DNA from: Bog-257 sp963805985
GTDB taxonomy: Bacteria > Acidobacteriota > Terriglobia > Terriglobales > Acidobacteriaceae
Assembly: GCA_963805985.1 (NCBI GenBank)
Contig: CAWDWG010000004.1
Coordinates: 62,001 to 126,000, forward strand
DNA length: 64,000 bases
Direction of reading: 5' to 3'
Shown here: in pieces, positions 18,963 through 27,624 of the stretch
Numbering within the stretch: the first letter of the stretch is position 1
Layout: every line of letters starts with the position of its first letter
Made by a program: the position numbers and the translations under genes
Notes under the pieces: model-generated
What the model saw: the letters and a program-made list of their open reading frames with translations, nothing else
Database searches by the model: none
Told to the model about the DNA's origin: nothing

Positions 18963-20228
18963 TTACTTCAGCCCGGCAAACGGAACTGAGAACAGCAGTG
19001 TCTCGGAATCGCTAAAGCTAGGGCCATCCGGATAACTGGACGATTTTGCTTTGAACCAATTGCCGGTTTGCGTGGACAGCATCCGCCCTTCGAGCACGCC
19101 CAAAGCCGGCCGCCGGCTGAGCAGGAAAACACTGGCGACTTCGCCGGCACCAGTGTCCTGGCTGACGGACTGAGCGCACAAACCATCGATTCGTTGAGCG
19201 TTCACGAACAACTGCTGCACCGTCTGCTGTCGCTTACTGCTGCTCTGGATGGGAACTTGCTGCCAGAACCATCCCTTCGGCACATTGGGATCGGGCTTGG
19301 AGTAGTCGAAGATATCGTGTCCGCCGAAGATGCCGCACAGGTTCGCCCAGCTTTTGACGCCGATCGTGTTCCATGCTTCCACCGCAGAATTGGAATAAGG
19401 AGCAGGACCCATCTTGTAGAAATCCGGCGAATAAGGGTCGCCCGTCGTACGGTACTGCGTGCCGCCGGCAGTCAGCCAGGCATGAGTCGTGATGTAGCAT
19501 TCGCAATCCGGATTCTTGTTCATGACATCGTAGGCCCATGACCAAGCGTCACTGCCGGCAAAGAAATCCATGGCCAGCACGAGCATCCGTATCCCTGAAA
19601 TAACAAACTTCACTGCGGTGTTGGCCCCGGTTCCGTCGTGAGATCCCACCCAGTAGGCCATGTCCCCGTCGCTGAGATCGATGCCTGCGCCGTATACTCT
19701 CGCCCGGCTCTTGGCCGAAAAATATCCCTTCTTGAACTGGCTTCCGAGGTAATCGCGCGAAGTGATTCCCTTCGAAAAATCGTAATCATGATTTCCCGGA
19801 GGCGTCGTGAAGGCCAGCTTATTTGCGTCGAGAAGCCTCCACGAGCTCTCGGATATCTTGAACTGGTTGTCGGCGAGCCCGTCTACACAATCGCCCACGC
19901 CGATAACAGCCTTAATGTTCGCTGCAAATGTCGACTTACCGGACTTGAGCGAGATGTTCTTGTTATCGACGATCCACTGCATCATCGCCGTGTAGTATTG
20001 GCCACTCCCATTCGGGCAAGACGCGGCCAGGTACTGAGGATCGGGAATAATCGCGATGGTGAAATCGTTGGCCGCTGCTTCTGCCGACGGAAGGTTGATG
20101 AACCGCGACGCCGCTGTGCCGGCGAGGCCGCCCAGAACCGTTACTCCGAAATCTCTTCGGCTGATGCTCTTCAGCAGCCGTTTAGGCGTCAGTCCATCGT
20201 GTTTGATCGCATACTCGAGCTCCGTCAC
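18963..20228 (-). CDS. Tat-exported calcineurin-like metallophosphoesterase
   Basis: About 421 residues from GTG 20228 (GAGGAG 7 bases upstream; a TTG two codons earlier is less well placed). SRRDFGVTVLGG and a hydrophobic stretch form a twin-arginine signal. The mature part has IIPDPQY, GVGDCVD and PPGNHDYD, matching the D-x-H/Q, GDxxD and GNHD/E metal motifs of calcineurin-like phosphoesterases. It therefore acts on phosphoesters outside the cytoplasm, after folding with its metals inside. It lies 157 bases downstream of the methyltransferase of the phosphoramidate operon, on the same strand, and may be co-transcribed. Confidence 0.8.
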   Translation of the reverse strand: MTELEYAIKHDGLTPKRLLKSISRRDFGVTVLGGLAGTAASRFINLPSAEAAANDFTIAIIPDPQYLAASCPNGSGQYYTAMMQWIVDNKNISLKSGKSTFAANIKAVIGVGDCVDGLADNQFKISESSWRLLDANKLAFTTPPGNHDYDFSKGITSRDYLGSQFKKGYFSAKSRARVYGAGIDLSDGDMAYWVGSHDGTGANTAVKFVISGIRMLVLAMDFFAGSDAWSWAYDVMNKNPDCECYITTHAWLTAGGTQYRTTGDPYSPDFYKMGPAPYSNSAVEAWNTIGVKSWANLCGIFGGHDIFDYSKPDPNVPKGWFWQQVPIQSSSKRQQTVQQLFVNAQRIDGLCAQSVSQDTGAGEVASVFLLSRRPALGVLEGRMLSTQTGNWFKAKSSSYPDGPSFSDSETLLFSVPFAGLK

Positions 20229-20384
20229 AGCCAAACTCCTCAGCAGTCGGGGTGACTGCTAATCTCCCACTCCACCAATGATCTTTCAGCAACGGTTAGC
20301 TGCTGGACACACTGCCATCTGGGGGTCATAACCCGCTTCCCGGCAGAAAGTCGTCGCCGCTTTTCACGAATTAGAGGATGACGA

Positions 20385-21155
20385 TCAAGCGCGGCGGGCT
20401 GCCCAGGCGCGCGTGAGATAAGTGGTCTCGATCGCCTTGAGGCCGGCGATTCGCTGTTCCGTCAAAGCCAGGAACTGGTCGAAGAGCTCGGGGCCGAGCT
20501 GCACTCGCAGGTCGTTCACCGAGCGCCACGCTCCCAGATATTGCTCCGGCGTTTGCTGCATTGAATGCCGGCCTTCCAGGTACAGTACATCGGTAAATTG
20601 CGGCTTGGCGCGCAACATCTCGGTCAGTTGCTCGGTGATGCCGGAGCGCCCGGACGACACGCGCTTCACATCCGGCTTCAGACGAGTAATCTCGGCCTCG
20701 ATCTCCACCAGCAACGGATTGGCTTCGATCAGGCGTGGATTCCACAAGGCGACGAACAGGCCTCCAGGGCGCAGGATGCGATAGAACTCATCGCATGCCC
20801 GGTCGAAATTAGCCCAGTGAAATGACGATGCCATGGAAACCAGATCGGCCGATTGATCCGGTAATCCCGTTGCCTCAGCCGAGCCTTTACGCCAAACGAT
20901 TGTGGTGCCACGCGAGCTCTCGATCCCGCGCTCGCGCATGTCATCGTTCGGCTCGACCGCAGTGATGGAATGGGGCTCGTAAGACGCGAGAATGCGCGTC
21001 CATATTCCGGTACCCGCGCCAACATCGACCGCATCCACGTTGCCGATATCGCGGCCCAGGTAACGAAGGATGGCGGTTGCAACCTGCGGCGCGTAGCCGG
21101 GGCGGAACTTGGCGTAGTCGCCGGCTAATCCTGTGAAATCCCCATGCTTCATCAT
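20385..21155 (-). CDS. Class I SAM-dependent methyltransferase in the phosphoramidate operon
   Basis: 256 residues. DVGAGTGIWTRILA is SAM motif I, VEPNDDMRERG motif II, and LVSMASSFHW the motif IV region. This is a standard Rossmann methyltransferase similar to small-molecule methyltransferases. It follows the nucleotidyltransferase gene by 48 bases on the same strand, as the last gene of the cluster. In Campylobacter the equivalent cluster also holds methyltransferases (Cj1419, Cj1420) thought to supply the O-methyl group of methyl phosphoramidate. A matching role here is an inference from position. Confidence 0.82.
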   Translation of the reverse strand: MMKHGDFTGLAGDYAKFRPGYAPQVATAILRYLGRDIGNVDAVDVGAGTGIWTRILASYEPHSITAVEPNDDMRERGIESSRGTTIVWRKGSAEATGLPDQSADLVSMASSFHWANFDRACDEFYRILRPGGLFVALWNPRLIEANPLLVEIEAEITRLKPDVKRVSSGRSGITEQLTEMLRAKPQFTDVLYLEGRHSMQQTPEQYLGAWRSVNDLRVQLGPELFDQFLALTEQRIAGLKAIETTYLTRAWAARRA

Positions 21156-21203
21156 GTGGTTGTAGTGAGAATCTTAAGTTTCAGGATCAAGTCGCAGATC
21201 ACA

Positions 21204-21977
21204 TCATCCAGCTGCAGTTTGTTGCCGCAAGTCTTCAAGGACGAGTTCGCCTTTGCTCACCATGTCCTCGTACAACGCGACATCTTCCGGATTATCGATC
21301 TCGCCCCATTGCCCTGCGGTCGCGAATGTCCCAACCGGAAAACCTGCGGCCAGCAATCGCCGCAGCAACCCTGTCATATCGAGGCGATCACGAGTCGCAG
21401 GATCGAGTTCGCCGAGCAGCTCTTCGACAGCGCTCCACGCTTCCGGCGTGAACTTCAGCAGTCCCATGTACTGACCCTGGATATCTTCGATCCGATTCGT
21501 CTTGCCGCCGATCTCCAGCAGCCGGCCGGCCTCGTCTATGCGGAAGGTCTCGGCATCGGCTAAAGGGTCGGCAAAGCGCCGCGCCCAAAGCTCACGCCAC
21601 TTGCGATCATAAGTGATCACCAACTCGCCGGAAGCCTGAGCCAACCCGCGTACTAACTCGCTGCGATAAAAGATGTCGGCATAGCTGACGATGACCGGTT
21701 GCTCCCGCAGCCAGCGAGCCGCCGCTGCCAGCGACATCACCATGTTGGTCTCGGCCCAGCGTTCATTGTTGAAATAAGTGAGGCCGGGGAAGTCGATCAT
21801 CTCCGCGCGGTAGCCGCGCACGATCCCGATTTCATTTACTCCGCCACGCCGCAGCGCCGCCAGTTGGTACTCGACCAGCGGCTTGCCGTCGAGCTTTACA
21901 AAGCACTTCGGCCGGTCGTCTCCAAGATGTCCCAAACGGCTGCCGCGACCGGCGGCGAGAATAATTGCGCGCATCAT
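21204..21977 (-). CDS. Nucleotidyltransferase, predicted CTP:phosphoglutamine cytidylyltransferase (Cj1416-like)
   Basis: 257 residues of the sugar-phosphate/choline-phosphate nucleotidyltransferase fold. The signature LAAGRGSRLG, then RPKCFVKLDGKPL, and YADIFYRS with the metal-binding Asp are intact. Alone it would be called a LicC-like cytidylyltransferase. Context changes the prediction: its start overlaps the stop of the glutaminase-type gene by ATGA (21974-21977), and that gene overlaps the kinase fusion. The set matches the C. jejuni phosphoramidate pathway, where Cj1416 joins L-glutamine phosphate to CMP. Specificity for phosphoglutamine is inferred. Confidence 0.78.
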   Translation of the reverse strand: MMRAIILAAGRGSRLGHLGDDRPKCFVKLDGKPLVEYQLAALRRGGVNEIGIVRGYRAEMIDFPGLTYFNNERWAETNMVMSLAAAARWLREQPVIVSYADIFYRSELVRGLAQASGELVITYDRKWRELWARRFADPLADAETFRIDEAGRLLEIGGKTNRIEDIQGQYMGLLKFTPEAWSAVEELLGELDPATRDRLDMTGLLRRLLAAGFPVGTFATAGQWGEIDNPEDVALYEDMVSKGELVLEDLRQQTAAG

Positions 21978-22576
21978 TGAACTCCAAAGACCTGGCGGAA
22001 CAGCTCAACGTCTGCGGCACGAAACGGCGAACAGCGCTCCGGGTGCCACATGATCCCGGTTATTGGTTTGAAGGAATGGCGAACCGCTTCGACAACGCCA
22101 TCGTCGGCAATCGCCCAGACGCCGAGCGGAATCGGCGACTCGAAAGCTCCGAAGTTATGATAGCTGTTGACCTCGACCGGCTCGCCCTTGATTCGGATGA
22201 GCTGCCGCGCCGCAACATGTCCCTCGACGCGGCGTAATGTTGCCCCGGCACGCTGCTGTATCACCTGCATGCCGCGACAGACACCGAGTACAGGTAACTT
22301 CTGTCGTTCGGCGAAATCGAGCAGCGCATTTTCGGTCTCGTCCCGTTCCGGAGCGTCGCCTCCAAGGGCTGCCAAATCATTGCCACCGGTCAATACCAAT
22401 CCGGCGACACTGCTCCTCTCGCACAACGCCAGAGCAGCTTCTGCAACATTGGGAAGCAGCACCGGCAGCAGATCGCAGCTGATCAGGAATCTGGTCCAGG
22501 CTTGATCCAGGCAATCGCGCCGTTCGCCGTAGCTTGGAACGACCTCAACTCGTTGCGTCACCCCGACTGCTCTCAT
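21974..22576 (-). CDS. Class I glutaminase-type hydrolase, predicted gamma-glutamyl-CDP-amidate hydrolase (Cj1417-like)
   Basis: 200 residues with a class I amidotransferase triad: nucleophile Cys100 in GVCRGMQ, and His178/Glu180 in MWHPE. Database-style naming would be gamma-glutamyl-GABA hydrolase. The open frame reaches 22765, but the ATG at 22576 overlaps the upstream stop (ATGA, 22573-22576) and gives a normal family length, so that start is preferred. In C. jejuni Cj1417 cleaves CDP-L-glutamine to glutamate and cytidine diphosphoramidate. The coupled neighbours here supply the other steps, so the same reaction is predicted. Confidence 0.8.
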   Translation of the reverse strand: MRAVGVTQRVEVVPSYGERRDCLDQAWTRFLISCDLLPVLLPNVAEAALALCERSSVAGLVLTGGNDLAALGGDAPERDETENALLDFAERQKLPVLGVCRGMQVIQQRAGATLRRVEGHVAARQLIRIKGEPVEVNSYHNFGAFESPIPLGVWAIADDGVVEAVRHSFKPITGIMWHPERCSPFRAADVELFRQVFGVQ

Positions 22577-25512
22577 GCGACGACGACAACTCTCTGGTTG
22601 GTGCAGTCCAGACACAACGTGGTTGCGCTTTGCCATTGCCGGAACAAGGATTCGCCGGCGCCGATGACCGCCGGTATGCCCAGTTCCGCCGCACGAATTG
22701 CCATGTGGGAATTGGCGCCCCCGTATTGGGTGACAAATCCGCTGATGTCGCGGGTGAAGATCCAATCGAAGCCGGGGTCGGCACTGGGCACGAACAGAAT
22801 ACGTCCCGCGAAGCTCTCCGGCGAATCCTTGACCGAGGCTACGCGCGCGGTCACTTCCTTCTGGGTAATGAAATTCGGCTGGCTCGGAGGCAGATGAAAC
22901 GCGAACACCTCTTCCGGTGATGCGATGACCGGCGGCAGCACCAGACGGCGGGTGAGAGCGTATTGCTCCCGGCCTCGGGTCACGCTTTCCATAAGCGCTT
23001 CTCGCACCGGACCGCTCTCGCTGTACAGCGTTCGAATGACGTCGTAGTCCAAAAAGGCGCAGTCTTCCGCTGAAAGCCCGTGTTCCTCGCCCAGCTGCCG
23101 GATAAGCGACAGCGCATCGCTCAGACTGCGGGTAAAGACGAACTTCGCATACTCACGGCCCTCAATGCCGGCCTTCACAAACTCGATCAATCCCAGAACA
23201 TCGATTTCCAGCTCATGCTGTTTCAGCAATTGTTCAAGCTGACGCAGTTGTTGGATGGACAGAGCAAAGCGCGGTGCTTCCGACGCAGTTGGCCGCGCAT
23301 TCGACCAGTCGAAGTAAAGATCAGGCGCCTCGTCATATCGCGGCGACAGGATGTCATACGTTCCCGGTCGAAGATGACCGTAGCGCGCCAGAAACTCCGC
23401 TCTCGGTATCTGCGCGAAGTCCCTGCCTAGCCGCGAGCCGATCGTGTCCACGCTCGCCATGAACGTGGCCGCCTCCTTTTCACTCAGGACGCCCGCCTCA
23501 ACAAAAGACTGCAGCAACTGCACGGCGATGAACCCGGCACGTGCCAGACCGGCGAAAGGCAGGGTTCCGTATCGCTTGCAATCCTCCATCAGCCAGTAAA
23601 TGCGGCTGATTTTGTCGATCCTGGCGTGGTCGATGGTGGAAAAACGCTCAGCCAGGGTATCGATCTTCGCCCGGTCCCGCCGCCACAATCCGGTCTCGCC
23701 GTGAATGATGCGATTGGTGAGACGCCGCAGAGCGCCGCTTAGCTCCGCAACATCCTCCGCCGAGAATCCGTATTGCCCGAGCACGCCCAGTCGCACCGGC
23801 AAATCCAGCGTGTAGCACGAGAAGACAATCTGGAACTCAACCTTGTCATGGAGATGCGGTTCGGCAAGCAGGCGGTCGATGTAGTAATTGACCAGGCGCC
23901 CCGCCAGCTCACCCGATAGATCGCGCGGAACAAACGAATTGAAGCTCACGCGCACGTCGATGTACGGCAGCCCGTGAAAGCTGACCAGCAGCGGAAAACT
24001 GCGCAGATTCTGATAGCCGTAATTGTCGCGCTGGTATGCCCAGATCGCATCCGTGATCAGCTCGCGATAGAGCGACAGCGAAAGCGGTCTCGGCCGAACC
24101 CCAATAATTTCCGCCGGATTCCAGTCCGGCATCACTCCGAAGATTGCGCGGCTGCCATGCAGGTAAGGATGCGGCCGGCTGAGCAACTCAATCTTCCTGG
24201 CTGCGTCAGCAATCGCGGCGTCCACCTCCGCATCCTCCACCGGCTTATCCTCGTCAACGCTCAGGGGGCGAACCTGCAACAGATAAAGCTGTCCGTCACC
24301 GGTGATCGCAAATTCCACATCGATGGCATCGCACGCCAGCAACGCCTCCAACTCCGTCAGCAGAGCGACCACTGGAGTGAGCGATGGCGGACACGCGTCC
24401 GGGCGCGATTTAAGGCATAAGAAGGACTTGAGATTTTCGCCGACTCCCGCTGTGACCTGATCGGTCAATCCGGAACGGTCGTCATAGTTCACCACGAAAT
24501 ATGGGCCACCACTGGCATTGCGCGAGAAAGCCACTCCAGCCATCGCCACATGTTCCAGCATCGGCTGCACAAAGATCTGGTCGTCGTCCGTCGCCTCCTT
24601 GCCGAAAGAGGCGATCACGCGATCGATGGCCTGCTGCAGGGCAGCGCTTCCGTGAACATCGGAAACGGATTCGTATTTGCCTGCCTGAGATTTGGACGCG
24701 GCACCATCCTCACCCTGCGCGCTGCTGCGCACGATCATGCGTCCTGAGCTCCAGGCCGCTGCTTCAATCCTGGCGAGCACGTCAGACGCATCTCCGCGCC
24801 AATCGGCAACGGAGAATCGTATTTGCGGGAGAACTTGGGCAGTGTGCAGCGCTGGCGCAAGCAGCTCCAGAGTCTCCGCCTTGGTCTTGAACTCCACCAA
24901 GCGCGCCGGCGCGGACCTACGCGCACCATTCGCGCAAACCGCAAGGATGCGGTCGACCGCCGTTGCCACATCCAGGTTCCCATAATTGTCGAGGGTCAGA
25001 TCCGGTGACTGAGGTATTTCCGCCGGCACATCAAAACCCACGATGTCGCGCGCGTTGCCGTGTTGCGCTCTGCTATACAGGCCTTTGCTGTCGCGGCGTC
25101 GCAGTTCGTCCAGCGGAACACGCAGATAGATCTCGCGATATCCGGGAATGTTCTCGCGATTCCAGCGGTGCACTTCGTGGAAGAGTGAAATGGTCGCGCA
25201 GACCACGTCCATGCCCTGTTCAGCCAGCAGTCTGCACAAACGCGCGTTGCGCATCGCCGAGCGTCTGCGATCCGTTGCGTTGTGCTCCAGGTCTTCCGCG
25301 ATAGCTCCCCGCAAGGCGTCGCCATCAAGGAAGATGACCGGGTGGTCATCGGCACGCAGGCGGGCCGACAGCTCCCGCGCCAGCGTCGTCTTGCCGGCGC
25401 CGGATAGGCCGGTCAGCCAGAAGACACGACCAGCTACGAGAGCGGGTTCCTGATTCGCCGGGATTCGAGCTTCACCGGTCCCGCAGGTGCCAACCAATGG
25501 ACTCATAAGCAT
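22573..25512 (-). CDS. CysC-like kinase fused to PEP-synthase-like L-glutamine kinase (Cj1415-Cj1418 fusion)
   Basis: About 979 residues from ATG 25512; the frame begins at a TTG at 25542. Numbering here is from the TTG. Residues ~40-190 are an APS-kinase-like domain with Walker A GLSGAGKTT (45-53) and FLDGDALR. Residues ~230-440 are a PEP synthase/PPDK ATP-grasp domain (MIVRSSAQGEDG, VDVEFAITG, LLQVRPLS). A long middle region follows, and the C-terminus has the swivelling phosphohistidine motif GGANSHMAIR (His946). There is no PEP/pyruvate TIM barrel, so it is not PPDK. In C. jejuni Cj1418 phosphorylates L-glutamine and Cj1415 phosphorylates the 3'-OH of cytidine diphosphoramidate. Here both are one chain, first gene of the operon. 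Confidence 0.8.
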   Translation of the reverse strand: MLMSPLVGTCGTGEARIPANQEPALVAGRVFWLTGLSGAGKTTLARELSARLRADDHPVIFLDGDALRGAIAEDLEHNATDRRRSAMRNARLCRLLAEQGMDVVCATISLFHEVHRWNRENIPGYREIYLRVPLDELRRRDSKGLYSRAQHGNARDIVGFDVPAEIPQSPDLTLDNYGNLDVATAVDRILAVCANGARRSAPARLVEFKTKAETLELLAPALHTAQVLPQIRFSVADWRGDASDVLARIEAAAWSSGRMIVRSSAQGEDGAASKSQAGKYESVSDVHGSAALQQAIDRVIASFGKEATDDDQIFVQPMLEHVAMAGVAFSRNASGGPYFVVNYDDRSGLTDQVTAGVGENLKSFLCLKSRPDACPPSLTPVVALLTELEALLACDAIDVEFAITGDGQLYLLQVRPLSVDEDKPVEDAEVDAAIADAARKIELLSRPHPYLHGSRAIFGVMPDWNPAEIIGVRPRPLSLSLYRELITDAIWAYQRDNYGYQNLRSFPLLVSFHGLPYIDVRVSFNSFVPRDLSGELAGRLVNYYIDRLLAEPHLHDKVEFQIVFSCYTLDLPVRLGVLGQYGFSAEDVAELSGALRRLTNRIIHGETGLWRRDRAKIDTLAERFSTIDHARIDKISRIYWLMEDCKRYGTLPFAGLARAGFIAVQLLQSFVEAGVLSEKEAATFMASVDTIGSRLGRDFAQIPRAEFLARYGHLRPGTYDILSPRYDEAPDLYFDWSNARPTASEAPRFALSIQQLRQLEQLLKQHELEIDVLGLIEFVKAGIEGREYAKFVFTRSLSDALSLIRQLGEEHGLSAEDCAFLDYDVIRTLYSESGPVREALMESVTRGREQYALTRRLVLPPVIASPEEVFAFHLPPSQPNFITQKEVTARVASVKDSPESFAGRILFVPSADPGFDWIFTRDISGFVTQYGGANSHMAIRAAELGIPAVIGAGESLFRQWQSATTLCLDCTNQRVVVVA

Positions 25513-25825
25513 CTGGAGGGCAGTCCTTGAAGGAGCGCCCAAGTATCGCGTTCTACGGTCCGGACACGTTCGCCGGAGATCGCAGCGACGCGGAGCCTAC
25601 TTGCTGAGAAGCAATTTTAACCGGACTGTCACCTGATATTCACAAAATCTTGGGCGGGTGGCCCTATGTGCACCAGCAGGGAGGCCGAACATGCTCGGGG
25701 TTCTGGAAACGAGAAGCCTCGCGCACCATTCGCAACACGTTCGACATTTGCGGGGCTACTGCCGCAAAATGAATTCGCGGACTATGATGGCGTCAAGCAA
25801 CAATAGGACCGGCAACATTCTTAGC
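25513..25825. other. Divergent promoter region between the phosphoramidate operon and the KdpE-like gene
   Basis: About 310 bases that must hold the promoters of both divergent units. The upstream open frame of the regulator crosses it but has no coding character. No operator stands out clearly. Confidence 0.45.
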
Positions 25826-26536
25826 ATGCGCACTCGGCCACATATTCTGGTTGTCGATGACGAACCGCAGATCACGCGGGTGCTACGCACCAGCCTCAGC
25901 GCGCAGGGCTATGAGATTCGTGTTGCCGCAGACGGCGAAGCTGCATTGGAGATTAGTAAAGATTTCGCGCCCGACCTTGTCATTACCGATCTCGCAATGC
26001 CCAACATGAACGGCATCGAGCTATGCCGGCAGATTCGCCGCGTTTCCCAAGTCCCCATACTCGTGCTTTCCGTACGCGGCGAAGAACGAAGCAAGGTCGA
26101 GGCGCTCGACTCCGGTGCCGATGATTACATCACCAAGCCGTTCAGCACAAGTGAGCTGCTGGCAAGGATTCGCGCTGCCTTACGCCGATCGCGTCCCAAG
26201 ACTGGAGAACCCGCACTCAAGATCGAGGACGGTGACTTCCTTATCGACCTGGATGGTCATCGCGTGACCCTGGCTGGACGAGAGGTTCACCTGACGCCAA
26301 AAGAGTTTGATGTGCTGGCCTATATGGCGCAGAATCCGCGGAAGGTACTGACCCATCGCGCTATTCTCAATGCCGTCTGGGGAAGTAATAGTGTCGAGCA
26401 GACGGATTACCTCCGTGTCTTTGTGGGCCAGCTTCGTAAGAAGCTGGAGCCCGACGTAGGAGCTCCTAAGTATATTCTGACCGAACCATGGGTAGGATAT
26501 CGCTTTGAACCGGGCGACTTAGATAGCAAGCAATAG
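25826..26536 (+). CDS. kdpE: KdpE-like OmpR-family response regulator
   Basis: 236 residues from ATG 25826; the frame is open from 25658 but the added N-terminus is unlike any receiver. The receiver has HILVVDDEPQ, the phospho-Asp in LVITDLAMP, and Lys in YITKPFS. The C-terminal OmpR winged helix has LTPKEFDVLAYMA, VFVGQLRKKLE and TEPWVGYRFEP, the ending typical of KdpE. No KdpD sensor gene is in the window, and kdpFABC lies 5 kb downstream on the same strand behind two porin genes. The ribosome binding site is weak, so the exact start is uncertain. Confidence 0.8.
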   Translation: MRTRPHILVVDDEPQITRVLRTSLSAQGYEIRVAADGEAALEISKDFAPDLVITDLAMPNMNGIELCRQIRRVSQVPILVLSVRGEERSKVEALDSGADDYITKPFSTSELLARIRAALRRSRPKTGEPALKIEDGDFLIDLDGHRVTLAGREVHLTPKEFDVLAYMAQNPRKVLTHRAILNAVWGSNSVEQTDYLRVFVGQLRKKLEPDVGAPKYILTEPWVGYRFEPGDLDSKQ

Positions 26537-26553
26537 CAACGCTGGCGAGTAAA

Positions 26554-26904
26554 CTACATCTTGGAAGGCTTGTTTGGCTTCCATAGCTTCAAGTTAATTG
26601 GTGATTGCTGAATTCGTTGCAGCCGGGCGTCCAGTTCTCCCGACTTGGTGTGAATCCACTCCGCATCCGGAAGCACTGGCGGTGCGGCGGGGCTTGCCTC
26701 CTTAGTGTTCTCGGAAAAGCTGATGTGGAGATCATTTTCCACGGCTGCGATCTCGGTTTCAATGTCACGGAGTTCCTCGGTCAGGGTCGCAACGTATACA
26801 GCGTCGCTGGCGCGTTTCTTACTCATCAGCCGCGCTTCCGCCAAAGCAGGACGAATCTTATAGGAAACCATGCTCGTCCACTGATCTGTATTCCGGCCTA
26901 TCAT
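26554..26904 (-). CDS. Small hypothetical protein with coiled-coil-like segment
   Basis: 116 residues, convergent with the KdpE-like gene (17-base gap). The middle (ATLTEELRDIETEIAAVEN) is a likely coiled coil, and the tail is Lys/Pro rich. No membrane segment, signal peptide or known motif. GGAGGA lies 11 bases before the ATG, which supports it as a real gene. Function not recognised. Confidence 0.5.
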   Translation of the reverse strand: MIGRNTDQWTSMVSYKIRPALAEARLMSKKRASDAVYVATLTEELRDIETEIAAVENDLHISFSENTKEASPAAPPVLPDAEWIHTKSGELDARLQRIQQSPINLKLWKPNKPSKM

Positions 26905-26936
26905 GACTAGTCGTGTCCTCCATTTCTTGTTACTAC

Positions 26937-27071
26937 TCAGTAGCGATACGGCAACTCCTTCTTGGTCTCTACCGAGCTGGCCAGAGACCAGACTGCATAG
27001 CTGGCCACGATCACGGCTACTATTACGATAGTTATGACGACTCCTGGCTCCTTAGCCTGCTTTTTGCCAGG
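26937..27071 (-). pseudogene. Remnant of a single-span membrane protein
   Basis: A minus-strand frame that follows a TAG at 27072-27074 encodes KKQAKEPG, a strong transmembrane segment (VVITIVIVAVIVASYAVW) and a polar tail ending in a stop at 26937. No start codon exists after the TAG. Upstream of it the same frame stays open for roughly 50 more codons of hydrophilic sequence. This looks like a small membrane protein interrupted by a nonsense codon. Confidence 0.3.
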
Positions 27072-27228
27072 CTAGTCTTTCGATCCGTCGGTGACGAGCC
27101 GCCAGCCGGACCCCGGCCTATGATGCTTTTTAGTTTCCCTGGCAGCAACCCCGCAGAGCTCATCCACGCCTTGACCAGCATTGATGGGCTCTGCCCCATC
27201 CAAAGCCGAACGGTCAAACTTAGTTGAT

Positions 27229-27549
27229 TCAGCATCCCCACTCCGCCTCGCCAGGCTTGGCGAAATAGCGCTTGCCGCTGGCGCGCAGGCTGGCGTTGGT
27301 CTCCAGCTCCAGAATCGCCAGACGCGCCGCGGCTACCAGACGATTCGACTCATCAGCCAATTCGGAATTGGACGGCGCAGGTGCGACCTCCTGTTCCGGT
27401 GATGAAAGTGCGCTGCTGTAGTGCTGGAAGAGCTTGGTGAATTGCTGAACGAACACTTCCTGTGTCGACATATGGTTGAGTTTCAGGCGCCTTTCCTCGC
27501 CCCACACCATTAGACATTTGGGAGTGTAAGGAAGGAATAAATCGTTCAT
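27229..27549 (-). CDS. Small hypothetical protein
   Basis: Up to 106 residues. The plausible core starts at the internal ATG 27471 (MSTQEVFVQQFTKLFQHY) and continues as an amphipathic helical protein (LVAAARLAILELE). No motif, membrane segment or export signal. It is divergent from the porin-kdp unit and its upstream region shares the palindrome at 27606-27624. Start uncertain; function not recognised. Confidence 0.45.
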   Translation of the reverse strand: MNDLFLPYTPKCLMVWGEERRLKLNHMSTQEVFVQQFTKLFQHYSSALSSPEQEVAPAPSNSELADESNRLVAAARLAILELETNASLRASGKRYFAKPGEAEWGC

Positions 27550-27605
27550 AAATTGTTCATAAAGGAGACGAAAATAGAGGAACTTATTCGCTATTGCTCG
27601 CGGCC

Positions 27606-27624
27606 CTTATAAAACTTTTATAAG
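27606..27624. promoter_or_regulatory. Perfect 19-bp palindrome upstream of the porin-kdp unit
   Basis: CTTATAAAACTTTTATAAG is a perfect 9-1-9 inverted repeat, AT-rich in a GC-rich region. It lies about 80 bases upstream of the first start codon of the porin-kdp unit. Its T/A pattern is compatible with a response-regulator site such as that of KdpE, but this is inference. Confidence 0.5.

Noticed and set aside
21974..22576. Gamma-glutamyl-GABA hydrolase of putrescine degradation
   Set aside because: No other putrescine-pathway genes are present, and the ATGA overlaps tie it to the kinase fusion and the nucleotidyltransferase.
22573..25512. Pyruvate phosphate dikinase / PEP synthase or plain adenylylsulfate kinase annotation
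   Set aside because: The PEP/pyruvate barrel is missing, no sulfurylase genes are nearby, and the coupled glutaminase-type hydrolase and nucleotidyltransferase fit the phosphoramidate pathway better.
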